Below, piece after piece: positions 37,101 through 51,520 of a DNA stretch of 64,000 nt. The notes beneath the pieces were generated by a model. The model searched no databases. It had not been told where the DNA came from and was given only the letters and a program-made list of their open reading frames with translations. The stretch is taken from the NCBI GenBank assembly GCA_024362935.1, contig JANCRA010000019.1, forward strand, positions 836,001-900,000. The letters run 5' to 3'. Each line of letters starts with the position of its first letter. Position 1 is the first letter of the stretch. The stretch is from Setophaga petechia (Eukaryota > Chordata > Aves > Passeriformes > Parulidae). The position numbers and the translations under genes are program-made.

Positions 37101-40100
37101 ATAACCTCTCCACTAATTCTATTTTTCAGCTATGCTTATTAATAGTCACACAAGGATGTGATTTAGGGAACAGCATAATGATAAAATAAATTGTTACATT
37201 TGGTTAATGTTATAATTTGTTGGTGCAGCTACGCATGTGTGGCTAGGGTCACCATCTTCATAGAACTGTGTAGCAAGAATAACCTTTGATGCTAAGAGCG
37301 ATCCTGCTGTTGACATTTTAACTGGAACGTTTTCATGGGGCTACTGAGAATGACATACAAACTGCTCTTTGAAAGGTCATACATATGTGTCTATTGATTT
37401 AATATTTAGAGATGCTTTCAGCAATCAAGAGGTACAGGTTTCTGCAAACATCTGTAAAAGCTGCACATGGGTTTCTTTTAGAACTACAAGCAGAGTATTC
37501 ACTAAGCTAAATTAAAACTAGGACTTAATTCTAATTATTTATTTGCCCTTTAAGAAATATTGAGCATTGGGAAGAAATTCAAGCTCATTTTTGTTTGGAA
37601 AACTGAATCTCAGTAGTTAGACTCCAGTTATATTTCCTCCTTTGGTCACTGACCCCCTGAGAGAGTTAAGTGAACAATATTTTACTGTAAAGCATTTGCA
37701 CCACCTGTAATGTGTTATATTCCAATATATTTCAGACCACTGAACTGAGATTTTTTAAAGCTGACTATACAGATGCATATATTTGAGAATTTAAGAAGCT
37801 GTTTTTGTAGGAATTTACCATATAATGGGGAAGACTTTAAATTTTCATTTGCACAAATACCATCAAAATGAGATAGTAGATGCTTGTCCTTCATGAGTAA
37901 ATAAATCCTAATCCTTAAGGAGAAAATGGGCATTGGATTACCCAGGGCAATAGCTCGCTTGTCAGTCCTTTGGATAAACTGATGATTAAGGAAAAGCACT
38001 TTGTAATGCGAGATTTAACCTTGCTGATTTCGTTATAATGATCTGAATGAGACATGTATGATGAAGTAACTTAAAATACATTAATTTCTCGACTGTAAAA
38101 GGAAAAAGAAATCTGTAAAAGGAGTCACAATATGACACCCACACAAACAATTTGAGACCCTGCTGATCCTTCATAGGTTTGTTGTGGAGGAGAACACAAA
38201 GGTCTGGAGTTACAAGAGGACTTCATTTCCGCAGTGCTGGTGTTACATTATTTAATTTTGGTGCTTGGTCCTCCAAGCATGGCCCACAACACCCCCTACA
38301 GTGACAACACAACGTATAGGAAAAAAAAAAGCCTCGCAATCAGTTCAAACATCCTGTACAAAACCCCCTCCTTAAAAAAAAAAAAAACAGGAGAAAACCA
38401 TGTTATTTCATTTCATTAATTTTGGTGAAGTAGCTGTTACAAAAGTGTACCAGGCTCTGTCCAAGCTTCTCAGAAAATGAAGAAAACATTGATCCTAATC
38501 AGATTTATTTAGGAACTGGGTTCTGGACTTACCACGTTTTAACCACATCTTCTTTGTATTCTGGTCATCCTCAAAAGCAGGTCCTGTTTTGGGGGAACCT
38601 GCAGTAGCCCAAGAACAATGGAGCTGGGCAGCAACACAGCTGCAACCCTGAGGATCAAAGTTTTTCATTGAGAACCATAAAATATACTTTTAACACTTCT
38701 GGGATCTGTGCCCAAGTTTCTTTCTGGCATTTTCTCTCCAGCTTCTGCATAACTGGAGTGTATTTTAAGGGTCCTGCAAAAAGAACGTGGTAGGGACTGG
38801 AAAGCAAAGTCTGATAGGGGATGGAAACATGGGTGAAGTCAGTGGCATATCTGATGGGGATTTACAGTGGAAAGTCCCCCAAGGCTGCAATGATGCTGTT
38901 TCCAGTTGCCAGTGTTCCTGCACTGGCTGCTTAGCTGTCACAGTCTTTTTCTTTGTAAGCTCTGCAGGGGCCAATCTATAGAGGGCGTGATAGTAAATGC
39001 CTTTCCTGAGTCCAACCCACCCACTGATCCCACAGCCCATTCCTATCTCTACAGCCATGGGTGCAAGCTATCACCTCTCACAGGGTGCTCATCTTCCTGA
39101 GGTAGATTTTTAATAGCTGGAGAAGCCAATTTGCATGTGGATTGTTGTTTTTAGGCATATAACCTGTAGGCATATAATCCAGTTCAAAAATGTCTTATTG
39201 CTTTTCTTTATATGCCCTTTTAGTAATTTCAAATCTGTACACCTTAACTACATTTTGTGGCTGTTTTTCATACAACTTTTAATTAACAATAACTTTTCAC
39301 ATTAAAATTTAATTAATTTTTCCCCCATAGTGAATCATTGGTCAACAATTCACAGCAAGTCTTATTAAAATCCGATGTAATTACTCTCTGCATGTACTGA
39401 GAACATTACAAACACTTGGTTCTTATGGTCACAATGATTAAGGAATTGAATTTGCTGAATATTATTGTTAGAGCTTACACGTCCACCAAATCAAATGTAT
39501 TGGTCCTTTGTGTTAGACTTGTAAAATCTCCACTTCACCCAGCCAAGCTACTCAGCTAAATCCTTTCTATCAGATTGGAATTGGAAAGGACTGTGGCATT
39601 GGTAGGAAAATTTTTAAGTGCCATTCTTCTTTTTGTTCTTGCTTGGATTGCTGATTGCATTCTCCCCGGTCTGCCTCACTGGATTTTCCACTGGGGATTT
39701 ACAACAGCTCACCATATAAAGAAGGAAAGAACAGAATGACCCATTGATGCCTGCCAATTCTGAAGAGGTTATTTACCTGGAGCTTTCAAGTATTTCATAA
39801 TTATTTGACGCTACTGATGGCTTTTGCCAAGTCCACATATTTCAGGACTCCTGCTGCAAGCTGCACAAATACATTCCAGGGTTCCAATTATGCACCGCCT
39901 CAGCCCAACATGTAGCTCTTCCACTCAATTTACGATGCTAACAGGTGTTCCTTAGGATTTATTATGTGACGTGCCACTCATCACATACCTGCCATCACTT
40001 CTTAGGTGTCAAAGACTCATTTTGCCTTCCTTGTCCCTCCTCACTCTCTGTACTTGCACGTAAATCACCTCTATTCTAGCAAACTGCAAGATTCTTTCCA

Positions 40101-43100
40101 TGATGCTTCCTTCATAGAGGCCACTTCACAATGACTGTAGAAAGTAAACAGACAGAAAATTAATTATTTAAAGTGCAGAAGACCTCTGATGTACATTTCT
40201 AAGACCTGGTCTACATTTTCAAAGCAAAATTCCTAGTTAACAGGACTGGATTAAATGTGCAAAAGAACTTTTCTGGCATTTTGATTTCTCAAAAGCTTTT
40301 AAGACACAAAGATCACCCACACTGCAGAGTAAGGATCAGTGCCCTCACAAGTCTGAAGGCAGGGTGCATTTCTCTTGCTTTCCTTATAATCAAGTGTTGC
40401 AGACCCTTCACATCCATTACACCTGTTCCCATTCCAGGTGGGCTTGGTTTGATTGACAGTGACTTAACCTATACTGGTAAAAGTGTCCCTTTGGATGTCA
40501 GTGCAGGTGATGAGGATATAGAAACCTGGATTTACAGAAATGCAGATGCACAATCTGACTTCTTTCTCAATTTAGTGGTGATTTTCAGATTTGTTCACAA
40601 TATCTCACACTGATTATAACAACATATTGTATTTCAAAGAGTAATCAGGGAAAAAAGCAAACACATCCAATCTGTCAAAACAAAAGGAAAGGAGAATAAG
40701 AAGATATTTCCTCTGCAGGACTACTCACCAATTTCAAAATGCAACTTCAAGGCATTTGGGTGCAAAGATCTACTTTCTTCTCCAAATGATTCAACTAATT
40801 GGCCCAACAAACTTGAAACTGTAGCTCTTTAGCAGATGAATCCTACCATAATGACTGGTGAGCCTCTGTATATGTACAGCTCCCCAAGAGACCCTTTATA
40901 TGTACAGCTTCCAGTGAGCTAGGTGCTCCTTTTAAAAAGAGGAAAGATAATTTCCCAGATTTTTATCTAGCCGCCATTATCAACAGACATGATTCCTAGG
41001 AAAAAATGAGATGGAAAAAACCACAAAACATGAAGAAGAGTTGCTAAGTCACACTGTTATTATGAAGCTTTCTTCAAGTGAAGGTATTGCAGAGGAAAAT
41101 GTATGAAACAAGCTATCAGGGGAAACCATTGCAGTGGGCCTGTCTGCTTTTTTGCTGGTGTTGTTTTTCCTTCACACCTGAGCCTTGGATATCACTTATT
41201 AGAGCATTCCTGATGGAGCAACATAACCAGGAGAGGTATTTGGACAGAGGTAGAAATGCAAGAGGGAAGGCCAATAACAGTTCATGACACAAGGACAATT
41301 TTGTGTATTGATTCTCTTCAGATCAAGTAAGTAAAGCCTGTAGGGAAGACAAGGGACTGAAGAGGGGGATTATATTAAGTATCATATGAAAAATTAAGTT
41401 CCTACTAGAGCTCTAAAATTCCTAGCTTCTTTCTCTTTATTTTATTACCTTCCAGTATTAAATATTTCCTCCAATTCTATAAATTTACCTTCATATTGGC
41501 AGGAATTTTTTGCTCTCAAAAAGAAGAACAGAGAGTTTTCTAAATCGCAGCTAAGATCTAGCATCTACAGTTGCTGAATAAAAGAACCAAAAGTTACACT
41601 TTCTTTGATGACAGACAGAAAAGTGTGATGACAAAAGCTGTGTGAAACTTGGTGATAACAACAGCAGCAGTCTGCATGGCTGAGGCAAGGGTTTTAAAGA
41701 GCTTTTCTGTCTGTGCGAGCTCAAAGCAATGTTCATTTTTAGTTTTGAGAGTTACAAAGGAATAATTACACTTTTTAGCTGGGAATGAAAATGCAGAAAG
41801 GCATTGTGGGCCCACTGTAAACTTTTTGATGGAGGAATTCTAGGCTTTCAAACTTGCAATGCTAGGTTAGACTCGCACATCATAAGCAAAACACATTCCA
41901 GCTGATTAGGTTCTCCATCATGTGCTATAGAACATGAATGCTTGCTTCTTTAAAAATACTTCCATAGTTAACTTTAATGTCTATTGCATAAACTATTAAT
42001 GCCAGAACTCCAAAATGGTGCCAACACAGCCAGTTGTAAGCTGCAGTATTTTATGGCTAAATACTAAGTAAATAGGAAAATGAGATTGGAACAGGCCTTG
42101 CTCAGCACTGTTTGACATTGAGTTTAGACTCTTCCCTTTAGAGCACACATAACTTTCCACATCAACCTTCCCTTATGTGTGTTTGATAGGTGTTTGAGTG
42201 CATCCCTCAGCCCTGATGAAACAGGTGCTCCTATAGTACCCTCAGAAGACCCACCTTTCATGGAGAAATAAATGACTGCAGTGGCAACTGCAGAACAAGC
42301 ACGAGTTTGCTACTGCATATTGTCACAGCAAGGATTAGTCCTTATGAGAACTTTATTACACTTTGTCATATTTGTGACTAGGCAGCTGTGAAAACATGTA
42401 AGAATCCTACACAGATTTTCCATTTCCTGCCAGCTCACTAAAAACAAAGCAATGTGGCAGGGAGAAGCAGTGTGTGTATGCAACGTAAATGGTGAGATAA
42501 AGCTTAGCAAGCCTGTTCAACTTCATGGCATGCTGCAGGATGGAGAAGATCATGAGTTTTGTAGCTATCCAGACCTCCAAGGCAGCTGGATTGAACAGCT
42601 GGGGGGTTCTTGTTTTAACATTTATGAGCTCAAGTGATTTCAGCACACAAACTCCCCAGAACACGCCCTTCTCCATCTAAAAACTTGGAGACAGCAGCTA
42701 CTTCTCATTCCAGATTCCAAACATATCCCAGGGCCTCCTCTCCCTCCTTGATTCTTAGGCTGGAAATGCTGGTTTTGTACAGCTGGTCAGAGAGTGCCTT
42801 AAGCACCTGGTTATTCTCATTTCCTATTTGCCCCTTTCCCACTCTTCTCACTACTCCTCTCATTATCTATTATGGCTGCAGAAGAAGATTAGCAAATAGA
42901 GACTATCTAAACAAGTGTACTTTAAGGAAAATTTGAACTCTTCACTGCAGTGTCATCGTCTCTGCCTTTAGGCCTGAGGTAGCAGCAACCTGAGAAGAAA
43001 AGCACAAGGAGTATTAAGCATAAGGGAGAAAGTGGGCGCTGCTGCATTACAAACTCCCTTCACATCCCAACCTTCACAAAACTCTGCAATTCTCTCCCTT

Positions 43101-43205
43101 CATTCCCAGGGAATGGATGTAGGAGATACCCACCTGCCTCCAAAAGTATAAGACTTTTATAAATGCAGCTTGATAAAATATCCAACAGCAATTCTTAGTG
43201 ATTTT

Positions 43206-43243
43206 GGGGGAGGGTGTGTGTGTGTGGGGGGGTGTGTGTGTGT
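43206..43243. repeat. Compound G-run and (GT)n microsatellite
   Basis: GGGGGAGGG, a (GT)n run, seven G, then a second (GT)n run. Compound purine/GT repeats of this type are length-variable. Confidence 0.88.
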
Positions 43244-45606
43244 TCCTCAATGAACAGAACTTTTTCAGAAGCTTACATAAATAGGTTTTCCAATGAACTA
43301 CAGACAATCATGAATCCTAGCACTTTCATTTTCTCCTAGGAATTTTATAGTAGCTTGCATGTAAAAAATGAATCAAAAATCCTTTTGAAACCAAACATAA
43401 AGAAGTGACACCACTGTCCATGCTTCTCTGCAGAAGAACAAAAGAATTAGATGAAAGATGGTAGACATGTTGCTTAGGCAATATGGAAAAATGCTCAGAG
43501 GTTATGCTTGTGAATGAAATATAAGACTCTGTGGAACAGAAAATAGAAATAGAGGTAGAAGATTTATATGGGGTGCTTGGTTTTGTGTGTTTTTATTTTT
43601 CAGGAAATTTGTTTCATGTTCCCAGTACTGAATGCATTGAGTGTCTTCATTTCCCCTTTAGTTTTCTTGGCTACATAAATGAACCTGTATTGTGGTGGCA
43701 TTATTTTGAATTTCCTGATTTCAGGAAAGGTGCTTGAAATCTAAACTAAATAGCCTGAGATGATTTGAACATGTCCTTAAGTAGCACTGGGCTGCTGTGT
43801 ATTTGCCACTTTAATGAAGTGACTGCAACAAGACATTCTGTCATCCAGAGCAGCAAAAGCCTCACTGCATGCTGCAACAATTTAAGCTCAGCTATTCTTT
43901 TTTTAGATTTAATATCTTTCCTCATTTTTTGCTTCATCTCTTTGGTCATGGTGTCTACATTAGGAATTTCAGCTGTTTCACTCCACAGCTCTTTTCCTAT
44001 TGAGCTTCATGTCCTAGTGTATCATCAGTACCCATTAACTGCTGCTAGATTTGTCCCAGCTGTTTTATGGAGCTCACCCTGACACATTGTGGCAAATTGG
44101 TATTTTACAGTGCACTGTCTATTTATTTTTCCTATGTATCACAGAACTTGCCTCCCTTGCTGTTGTAGGAGATCCTATCATGTATCTTTTCGTATTATTC
44201 CCACATATGTTACAAAGTATGAAGCGCTCACAACAAATATGCCAGTGAAAGCTCTTCTCTGGTCAGCCTTTTTTTTCTGCTAAAGAACTTTCTTTTTGTG
44301 GACAAGAAAAATTCATTAAGGATGTTTTTACTCAAGTAAGAAAACAAATGAGCAAAAGGTTGGATGAGAAAAAATAAACATCAGATGAAGTGAGGTTATG
44401 GACTACAGATAAATTGCAGAATAATTACTGTCAATAGCTTTGTTATTCACTTTACCATTGCCAATCTCCTGTTTTTTTAATTGTATAATATTTAGATAAG
44501 AGATTACCATTGGGAGTTGCAAGAAAGAAGACAGGAAGAATAACATCCAGCTATCCAGGCTCTATATAATCTCACAGTCAGGATGCCTTTGCAAAAAACC
44601 TGACGTGGCATTAGACTATACTAAGATTACCCTGAATCAATCCTATGTATCTGTCTGCCCAGCTGGAGGCTAAACAGTGACAGATGTAGGGCAAGCACAC
44701 ATCAGTCTCCCTCAAGCATTCCCCAAGCTGCAAGCAGCCCTACCCCTACCACAGAGTGCAAATGAGGTGTCTTCAAGCTGGAAAACTGCTTAGGAGAGGG
44801 TCTGCATCCCAATCCTCCACAAGCATGTTGTAAAACTTTGAGGCAGTGAGGAGTGAAGAAAGCTGTGGAAGCTCCCTGTGAGCGCAGGGAAGAGTGGGTT
44901 TTGGACAGGTCAGTCTCACAGGTGGCCATCACTAGAGACTGACAGACCAACAGACTTGCAGTCTTTGCCCAGTCCATGACCCTTTGTGTTGTGTCAAGCC
45001 TGATCACGTGTCATGTGCACACAAGAGAAGACCCAGAGCACTCTGGATTCAAGCAAGTCTTTCTGACCTTCAGGGAGTACATGAACTTTAATGCAGCTCT
45101 GCCGTGAAAAAATAAACAGAACCACTCTACTGTCTCTTTTTTTAACAAGCATGGGGGCACACAAACCTCTGTGTCCTTCACATCTGTGAAGTGGCTTTGT
45201 GTGTGTGGCAGGTTGAGATTATGTTCTTCACCTGTGAGCAGACAGAAATCCCAGTGGTGCCTCTCCCCTTACAGACCACAGGCTTTTATGGTAGATGAAG
45301 CCCTTATCTAGCTGTGCCCTTCTTCCCAGAAGTAGTTACAAACAACCCCAGGCAGAGGGGGCAGGTTTCACATCACCTTCATTCAGAGATGTAGATTCAC
45401 ACATGGAAAATTGTAACTGCAGGACCTTGGGATACTGACAAAAGCTGGAATAAAACTCCTCAATTAAACCTCAGACTTCCATGAAAACTACTAGCACTTG
45501 ACCTCCTCTTGTGATGGATCCATAAGTGTTAATTTAGAAGGGGTAGCTGGTGACATTTACCTGATTCCCCCAGTCACTATCTGCATCAACTGGACTGCAG
45601 ACTCAG

Positions 45607-45670
45607 TGGTTGGCATCAAAAGGTGGACTTGATGCTTTTAGGGGCCTTTCCAAACTTAGTGACTCTCTGA
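45607..45670 (+). mobile_element. CR1 3'-end fragment (very short)
   Basis: GGTTGGCATCAAAAGGTGGA followed by CTTGATGCTTTTAGGGGCCT, TTCCAAACTTAGTGA and CTCTCTGA matches the layout of a CR1 3' terminus (GTTGGACTTGATGATCTT...CCTTCCAACCTTAATGATTC). Only the last 60 or so bases are recognisable. It ends just before a second, older CR1-like block. Confidence 0.6.
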
Positions 45671-45849
45671 CAAATTCATACAGCTGCAGTAGTAGGACTG
45701 TCCATCTGTTAGGGGAGATTCCAATCCCAGCTTCAGACTGGGGTCCGTGTTGTACACCCACAGAAGATAACTAGCAGGTTGAGACAGGTTCAAAACCATT
45801 AGGAGCAGATAAAGTTACAAATAAGACTGTGAGCACAAAACTGGCTGAA

Positions 45850-46564
45850 CTACAAGCAGGGGAGTTACTAACGGCACCAATACCGTGTTCTGTAAGGATC
45901 TGTCTTGTGTCCACTAGCTTTCCATGTGGTTGTTAATGGGCTGGATAGTGGACAAAATAATGATTCCTAAATCTACAGGGTACACCAACATGGAAAGAGA
46001 GAAAGGGAGGAAAGAACAAAAATTCTGACAAATTGGAAACACAAACAGACAAAACGGCCTTAGGGACACACAGAAGCACTGACTTGCATAAATACACCTG
46101 GCAAACTTCTGGAAAGATGGGAGTTTTGCAGAAAAAAAGAACCTGGGCATATGTTTTGTTTGAGTGAATATTATAATATCTGCTGCCCAAATAAAGAAAA
46201 AACCAAACAAAAATAAATCTTATTGGACTGTATTAACAGGAGCAAAATCTGCAAGAAAATGGCAATTTTCTTACGATTGTAAATGTTCTGATGAAACACT
46301 CTATACATTTTTAGGTAGTGAGTAACAAAAAGGGTGCAGGGTAGAAAAAAGAGTGAAAGTGTATATTAATAAATCCGGCTTGCAACACAAGAGATTAGGC
46401 ATAGATGTCAGGGAAAAACTTTCTAGTGGTAAATATAGCAGTGCACAGGGATAGATTTCCTGGGAAGCCTCCCAAAATAGATTGGCATCTGTCAGCTAAT
46501 GTACAGTTGACTACTGTGGGTAAAAGGATAGATGGGATGATCTCTTGATTCTCTAATTTTTGAC
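45850..46564 (+). mobile_element. Old, heavily decayed CR1 copy
   Basis: Scattered but collinear CR1 landmarks lie on the plus strand: an AATGGGCTGGATAGTGG-like phrase (45935), TTGCAGAAAAAAAGAACCTG (46124), a GACTGTATTAACAGGAGCAA phrase (46226), CCTGGGAAGCCTCC (46460), and the terminal GGGATGATCTCTTGATTCTC followed by TAATTTTTGA (to about 46564). Indels are frequent and no reading frame survives. The 5' limit is a guess, since similarity fades before 45.85 kb. Ordered landmarks over 0.7 kb make chance unlikely, but the subfamily cannot be named. Confidence 0.6.
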
Positions 46565-47079
46565 AAAAAGTTTAGGCAAAAGCAAAAAAAAGCTACTGAG
46601 TTCAAATGATCAGGTTACATTGCACAGCTTAAAATGCAGCTAAAAAGACATGAAGGCCTTTATGTTTTATGATTTTTATTGTAAAAAATAATAATAATAG
46701 TACACAATTTTTTCATAATAAGAAGATACCATTTAAATTACTCCAATAGTGCACTAAAGCTCATATCTTCCAGGAAATAAGAATGTTCCCTCTTTGACTA
46801 ACCAATTCCTGCATGGAGACTAATTATCTGTGCACATGGCTGCAGCCTCACAATGAAAGACAGTCAATTTAATACGAAGAATAATGGAGATCAGAGTGCT
46901 GAAGGAATTTAAATTATTACTTTTTTTTTTAATAGAGGGAGGTTGTGCTTGTGTATGCATGGGTATGTGCACATGCACAAACACATATGCTGTGTTTCTA
47001 TGTATATACACATTAATATCTAAATTCACATTGTATCAAAACAATGTTTTATTCTACTGATTAGTTGTTTTTTGATTTT

Positions 47080-47127
47080 GGGTTTTTTTGGGGGTGATTT
47101 GGGTTTTTTTGGGGTTTTTTGGGGGGG
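47080..47127 (+). repeat. G/T-rich run with G-quadruplex potential
   Basis: Five G-runs of 3, 5, 3, 4 and 7 bases are separated by T-rich spacers of 7, 6, 7 and 6 bases. This meets the common G-quadruplex rule of four or more G-runs of at least three with loops of one to seven. It is not the telomere hexamer repeat. Confidence 0.85.
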
Positions 47128-49093
47128 TTGTTTGTTTCTTTTTCCTTTAAATTATATTAAAGGACTCTGGCTTTACATCTTCATAGTGTTTATTCATTGC
47201 TAATGGCAATTTGAGTACGGTGGTCTCAGTACCAGCCTCTTATCCACACAGGCAGAGGAAATTTTTATAGAGAGGGTTGCAAATGGTGCTTTGCACAGTG
47301 TTACAATCTAAGCAAAACACTCATTGAGCACACACAGAGGTGGTCTTATTTTAAACCTTCTTCCTTAATCCCAGCCAAAGAAATCCTTAGCAATTGCTAT
47401 ATACAGGCCAAGCTTTTATCTTCGACTAGTTGTGCTATATTATTCTACTAGAAAAACACTGGGAGAATATTTGGATAATGGATTATACTTTTCAGCCTGA
47501 GGTAATTCAAAAGGTTGAAGGGATTTTGCTCAGTGTTATATCCAGTAAACAGAGTATCACCTTTCAGCACAGCCAAGAATGGAAATGTTCAGCTGAAAAT
47601 GTAAACATGTTGGTAAGTTATGAATGTGAAGAAAGGAAATTATATTGTTTTGCTATGAAAGTTCAAAATAACCACTGAAAAGGCTCTAAGCAAACCTCAA
47701 ATCTTCCAGTCACATGAAATTCTCAGCACTTCTTATTTACCTTACTGTTAGGAATAAAAAAAAGGAAACAGATTTTTATATTAAACTGCTTTTTTCTTCT
47801 AGAGAGAGATTCGAAAATGTTTTAAGTGCTCACATACAGAAATCAAATACAGCTATGGAGTGAAGCCAGTTTTAGAAGTATACAAACTCTCTGTGGCAAT
47901 TTTTCTAAATGCCTAACTGAAAACTGAGGTTGCAAACCCACTAATGGCACAGATTGTCCCTGGGATGCTTGGAAGAACAGTCTGTTACAGTACATGGAGC
48001 TATGGGCTCCAGGATCATGGCAGGTCAGGTTCTCAACTCATGGCAAGGATCCCTTGATTAGAAAAATAGTCGAGCTAAGAGATGATTTAAATTTCCTCCA
48101 GCACTTCTGGAGTCTACAATTTCACACAAAACAAACCTGACATAGGTGTGGGTCTTTTAAATCTTGTTGTTGAAACTGCCTGCAGTCACTAAATGATGAA
48201 AACTTTTGAAATGGTGACACTCTGGTGCTCTTTTGGTGGAAGTTTACTTCACCCTGTGCTGGCAGTCATGTCCTGCACCTATCCCACTCACTGCCACATC
48301 TGCTCAGCTGGGTTCCTCCCATGTGCTTGCACAGACTCAGGGATGTGTTTGTTGGCAGGAGCTGCTGGAAAGGGTGCTGCTGCCTGCTCTAAACAGGTTC
48401 TTGTCCAGCCCTTTGTCAAGGTCAGCTCTAGGTATTTTAGACATATGCCATAATCTTCTTCAGCTCTCTCTCTCTTTGTCTGGGCTAGTCTTGTCAAGGT
48501 TTTCAGGAACTTCGTGAGCACTCAGACCCACAAAAACCTAGTTTTCTGTACCACACAATGCATTCTACAAAGAGATTTATCCAAGAGCTATTTGCATGAA
48601 GAGCCAAAATAGCAAAAATGCACCTGGTTACTAAATATGTATGAACGGCTGCTCAGGTATGCAGGAGAGAATGGAAACTCTGACATTTGGACCTCCAGGA
48701 CTGTCAAAGTGACCTCTTAATAGACTGGCAGGCTCTGTAAATATAATTCATTCATTTTATCAGCTTATGTGTTAGAGCTTGAATTTCTTCTGATGTATTT
48801 GCCTACTCCCAATTTCAAAGGTCAGTTTGGCTAGTATGAATCGTATTCATGACTCACAGAATTACACTCTGTAATGCTGCCAAGAAAACAAACTGAAACA
48901 CAGTAAAACAGCCCTAGGAATAACTTTCACTCTCTACTAGGTATCCTGAGGGTTGTCCCTTATGCTGCAGGAAGAAACCACTTCTATTGCTACCAGGAGC
49001 AGAAAGAATATTCAAATTCTGGTGAACAAGCTCTCTTTAAGCTTGAATGGCTGCTGTTGTTCATCCATTAACTGTAGATCTTACTCATACTTA

Positions 49094-49130
49094 ATGGTTA
49101 CTGAGTTTTGAGATCTTCATGGTTACTGAG
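49094..49130. repeat. Direct repeat of ATGGTTACTGAG with 25-bp period
   Basis: ATGGTTACTGAG at 49094-49105 recurs at 49119-49130, followed both times by TTTTGA or CTTTGA. It is a small local duplication. Confidence 0.85.
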
Positions 49131-51520
49131 CTTTGATTGCTTTGGCTGAGTGTAACAGAAAAACTGGTTGTTATCAACAAACACTGTCAATCAGCTTATT
49201 TGTTGACTTTGGTGCAGAAATTCACTGGCTTGGCTTCCTACTCTGTACACAGCTCTGGAGTGCATTTCCCTGTAAAACAAATGTGCTCCTCCATAATCTT
49301 GCTTTTTGTTGCCAAATCTCATAGATTCTGAAACAGTGTCCTGCTATATGGTAATAGAAGGCAGCACACAAGCACCACATTTCATCCACAGTATTTTGTT
49401 TCTCTATTTTCAGTTTGCAACTGGCTATTTCCAAATGATGGATCTATCAGTGTTTATCTTAAAATTAAAAGCTATAACTGCCTTGAATTTCACCGCTAGA
49501 TATGAAAGCTCTGTAGTAAACCTACTGCCTTTGGATATGAAGTTTAATAAGGTTAGCGTTATTGCTCTGTACCAGTGGGATTAACTTGAATTCTACCACA
49601 TTTCTAGGTACAGAAATGTTTGTCTATTAATTGCCTGTATAATATTATGCATTGAAGACATTTACTGCAGTCTTGTAGTAAGGTAAGTAAATACTATTTT
49701 GCCCTATTCAAAGCAGTTACAAAGGAGTGTTTAATTTGCCTACTATGGAGAGCCTGCCTGCACCCCATGGCTCTCTGCCTCTGCCCCTCAGTTGCCTGTC
49801 TGTGCCCCACACAGCCCTGTGTAAGTGATAGGCACCAAAGAGGTGGGGGTCTGATGCTGAGTGTCTTCTCAGGTCTCACCCTAATCACAGCAGTTCCTGC
49901 TTGGGATTGCTTGCTCTATTTAATCATTTCTATTCTTCCTTACCATTGCAAGGAAATGCTGCAGAGTGCTGCAGAACTTCAGTTTCCTAAGCATCTCTCC
50001 CCTTTCCAGGCACTCTGCATGCCTGGCTGCCTGCAGATACCTTCCTCATGAGCGTGAAGTGCCAGAAAAATGTTCCTCAGAGATGTTTTTTGTTCCTAAT
50101 GGCCTTCTGAGACAGGCCACAGTGGAATTAGGAATCAGTGTGCTGATTTAATTGGACAGCTTGCTTTATTTTCTACACACTAGAGATTTTCCCTCCATCT
50201 GCTTTCATGGGAATAAAAACTACAGCCTTTAAATGGAGGAATTGGACTGAAATTAGTCTATTTTCCAAGCAGGAAGAATGAGTAGAAATTTAAAAAAAAA
50301 AACCATATTCTGAAGAAAAAATATTTCCAGATGATTCCCAGTGAATCAAAGCTGCTATCTTGTTTTTCTTACCTTGGTACAGGTCAGGAATGCCTCTTCT
50401 TCAGCCACATTGCACACAGTGTCATCTAAGCCTGGGTATGAAGCACCCTCACCTGACTTTGAAGAAGCTTTTGAACTCTTTTACTCTATCAGTGTTACTT
50501 CTTCAGGCTGCCTTTCCACATTTGCAGTGCCCCAATGCCTCATGGTTTGCCGGCAATTTGCAGGTATAATATTGAGCAATCACTTCAGCAATAAGAAAGT
50601 ATATAATTATGCCAGATCTCTTCCCAGCTATGTCTAATGACAGGTTAGTCTTCCTTTCAATACTCAAAGTGCATTTTAACAACAAGCTGTGTCAGGACTA
50701 GGGGCAGAAATTGGCTTAATTGAACACTTTATATGAAGGCAAGGGCCAATGTTACTTTGACAAAGTTAAGATAGCATCAAATCAGAGATGCTGTCTTCAT
50801 GGTGAGCTATTCAGACCTATTAATATCCTGCTTTATATAAATTAGCTTTTTCCATAGGAAAATGTCTGCTGTTAGAGTAGTTCTATTTTATTCTCCAGTC
50901 AGGAGAAAAACATGCCCCCGGAGTGATCGAAAACACTTCCAGTTTGAACCACATTACTTAGCAGACATTGATTTTATTAGTCACATGGTGTTGTTCCTAT
51001 TACCCAGATGAGTGCATATTCAAGCTCCTTGAGCAACAGTGCTTACCTTGGCAAAACATAGTATTTGGTTTCCAAGGGCACTTTAAAATAAATTGCTAAA
51101 ATTGTTTTTCTACAAACATGGAGGACAAAATCCTTTTCACTTGAATGTTCATAGAAAGAGAAAACAAAAGGAGTAGAGGCACATATTGCTGCTTTCAAAT
51201 CACTCTATTGAGTAAACAGAAAATATTTTTACTGCCTCCAATTAAAGGTTTCAAATATCCCCCCTTTCTCAGTTAGGGGAGAAAGAAAACATTCAAACTG
51301 GGATGAAAAAGAGGCCTCAGTAACTAGCAACGAGGGTCTCCACTTACAGGGGATCAGGTTGAGTCTCAGTCTAACTCTACATAACAGAGCTGCAGCAGGA
51401 AGACCTGAGCTGACCCTGTCACAACACAGCTGGTGCAGAGGTTTGTGTTATTGATTCGAATTGAGAAGTCAAACCCTGAAAATTTAAATCCCTTAAATTT
51501 GTTCTAGTGTAGGGTTATTT

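Larger units (their letters stand above)
30367..45606. other. Long unique non-coding stretch, no gene seen
   Basis: Fifteen kilobases without a recognisable exon, RNA gene or transposon. Simple repeats inside are listed separately: an 18-bp duplication near 31.7 kb, (AAAC)n at 34.1 kb and a GT/G compound run at 43.2 kb. The longest frame is 118 codons (40257-40613, plus) and has no domain I recognise. The block at about 34.61-34.87 kb is complex, without low-complexity runs, and is a candidate conserved non-coding element only by its look. The 44.7-45.5 kb part is mixed-composition sequence I could not assign. Confidence 0.65.

Noticed and set aside
40257..40613. A 118-codon plus-strand frame with an acceptor-like CCCATTCCAG in its middle
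   Set aside because: No recognisable protein family and no matching donor that would define a convincing exon; length is within chance expectation.
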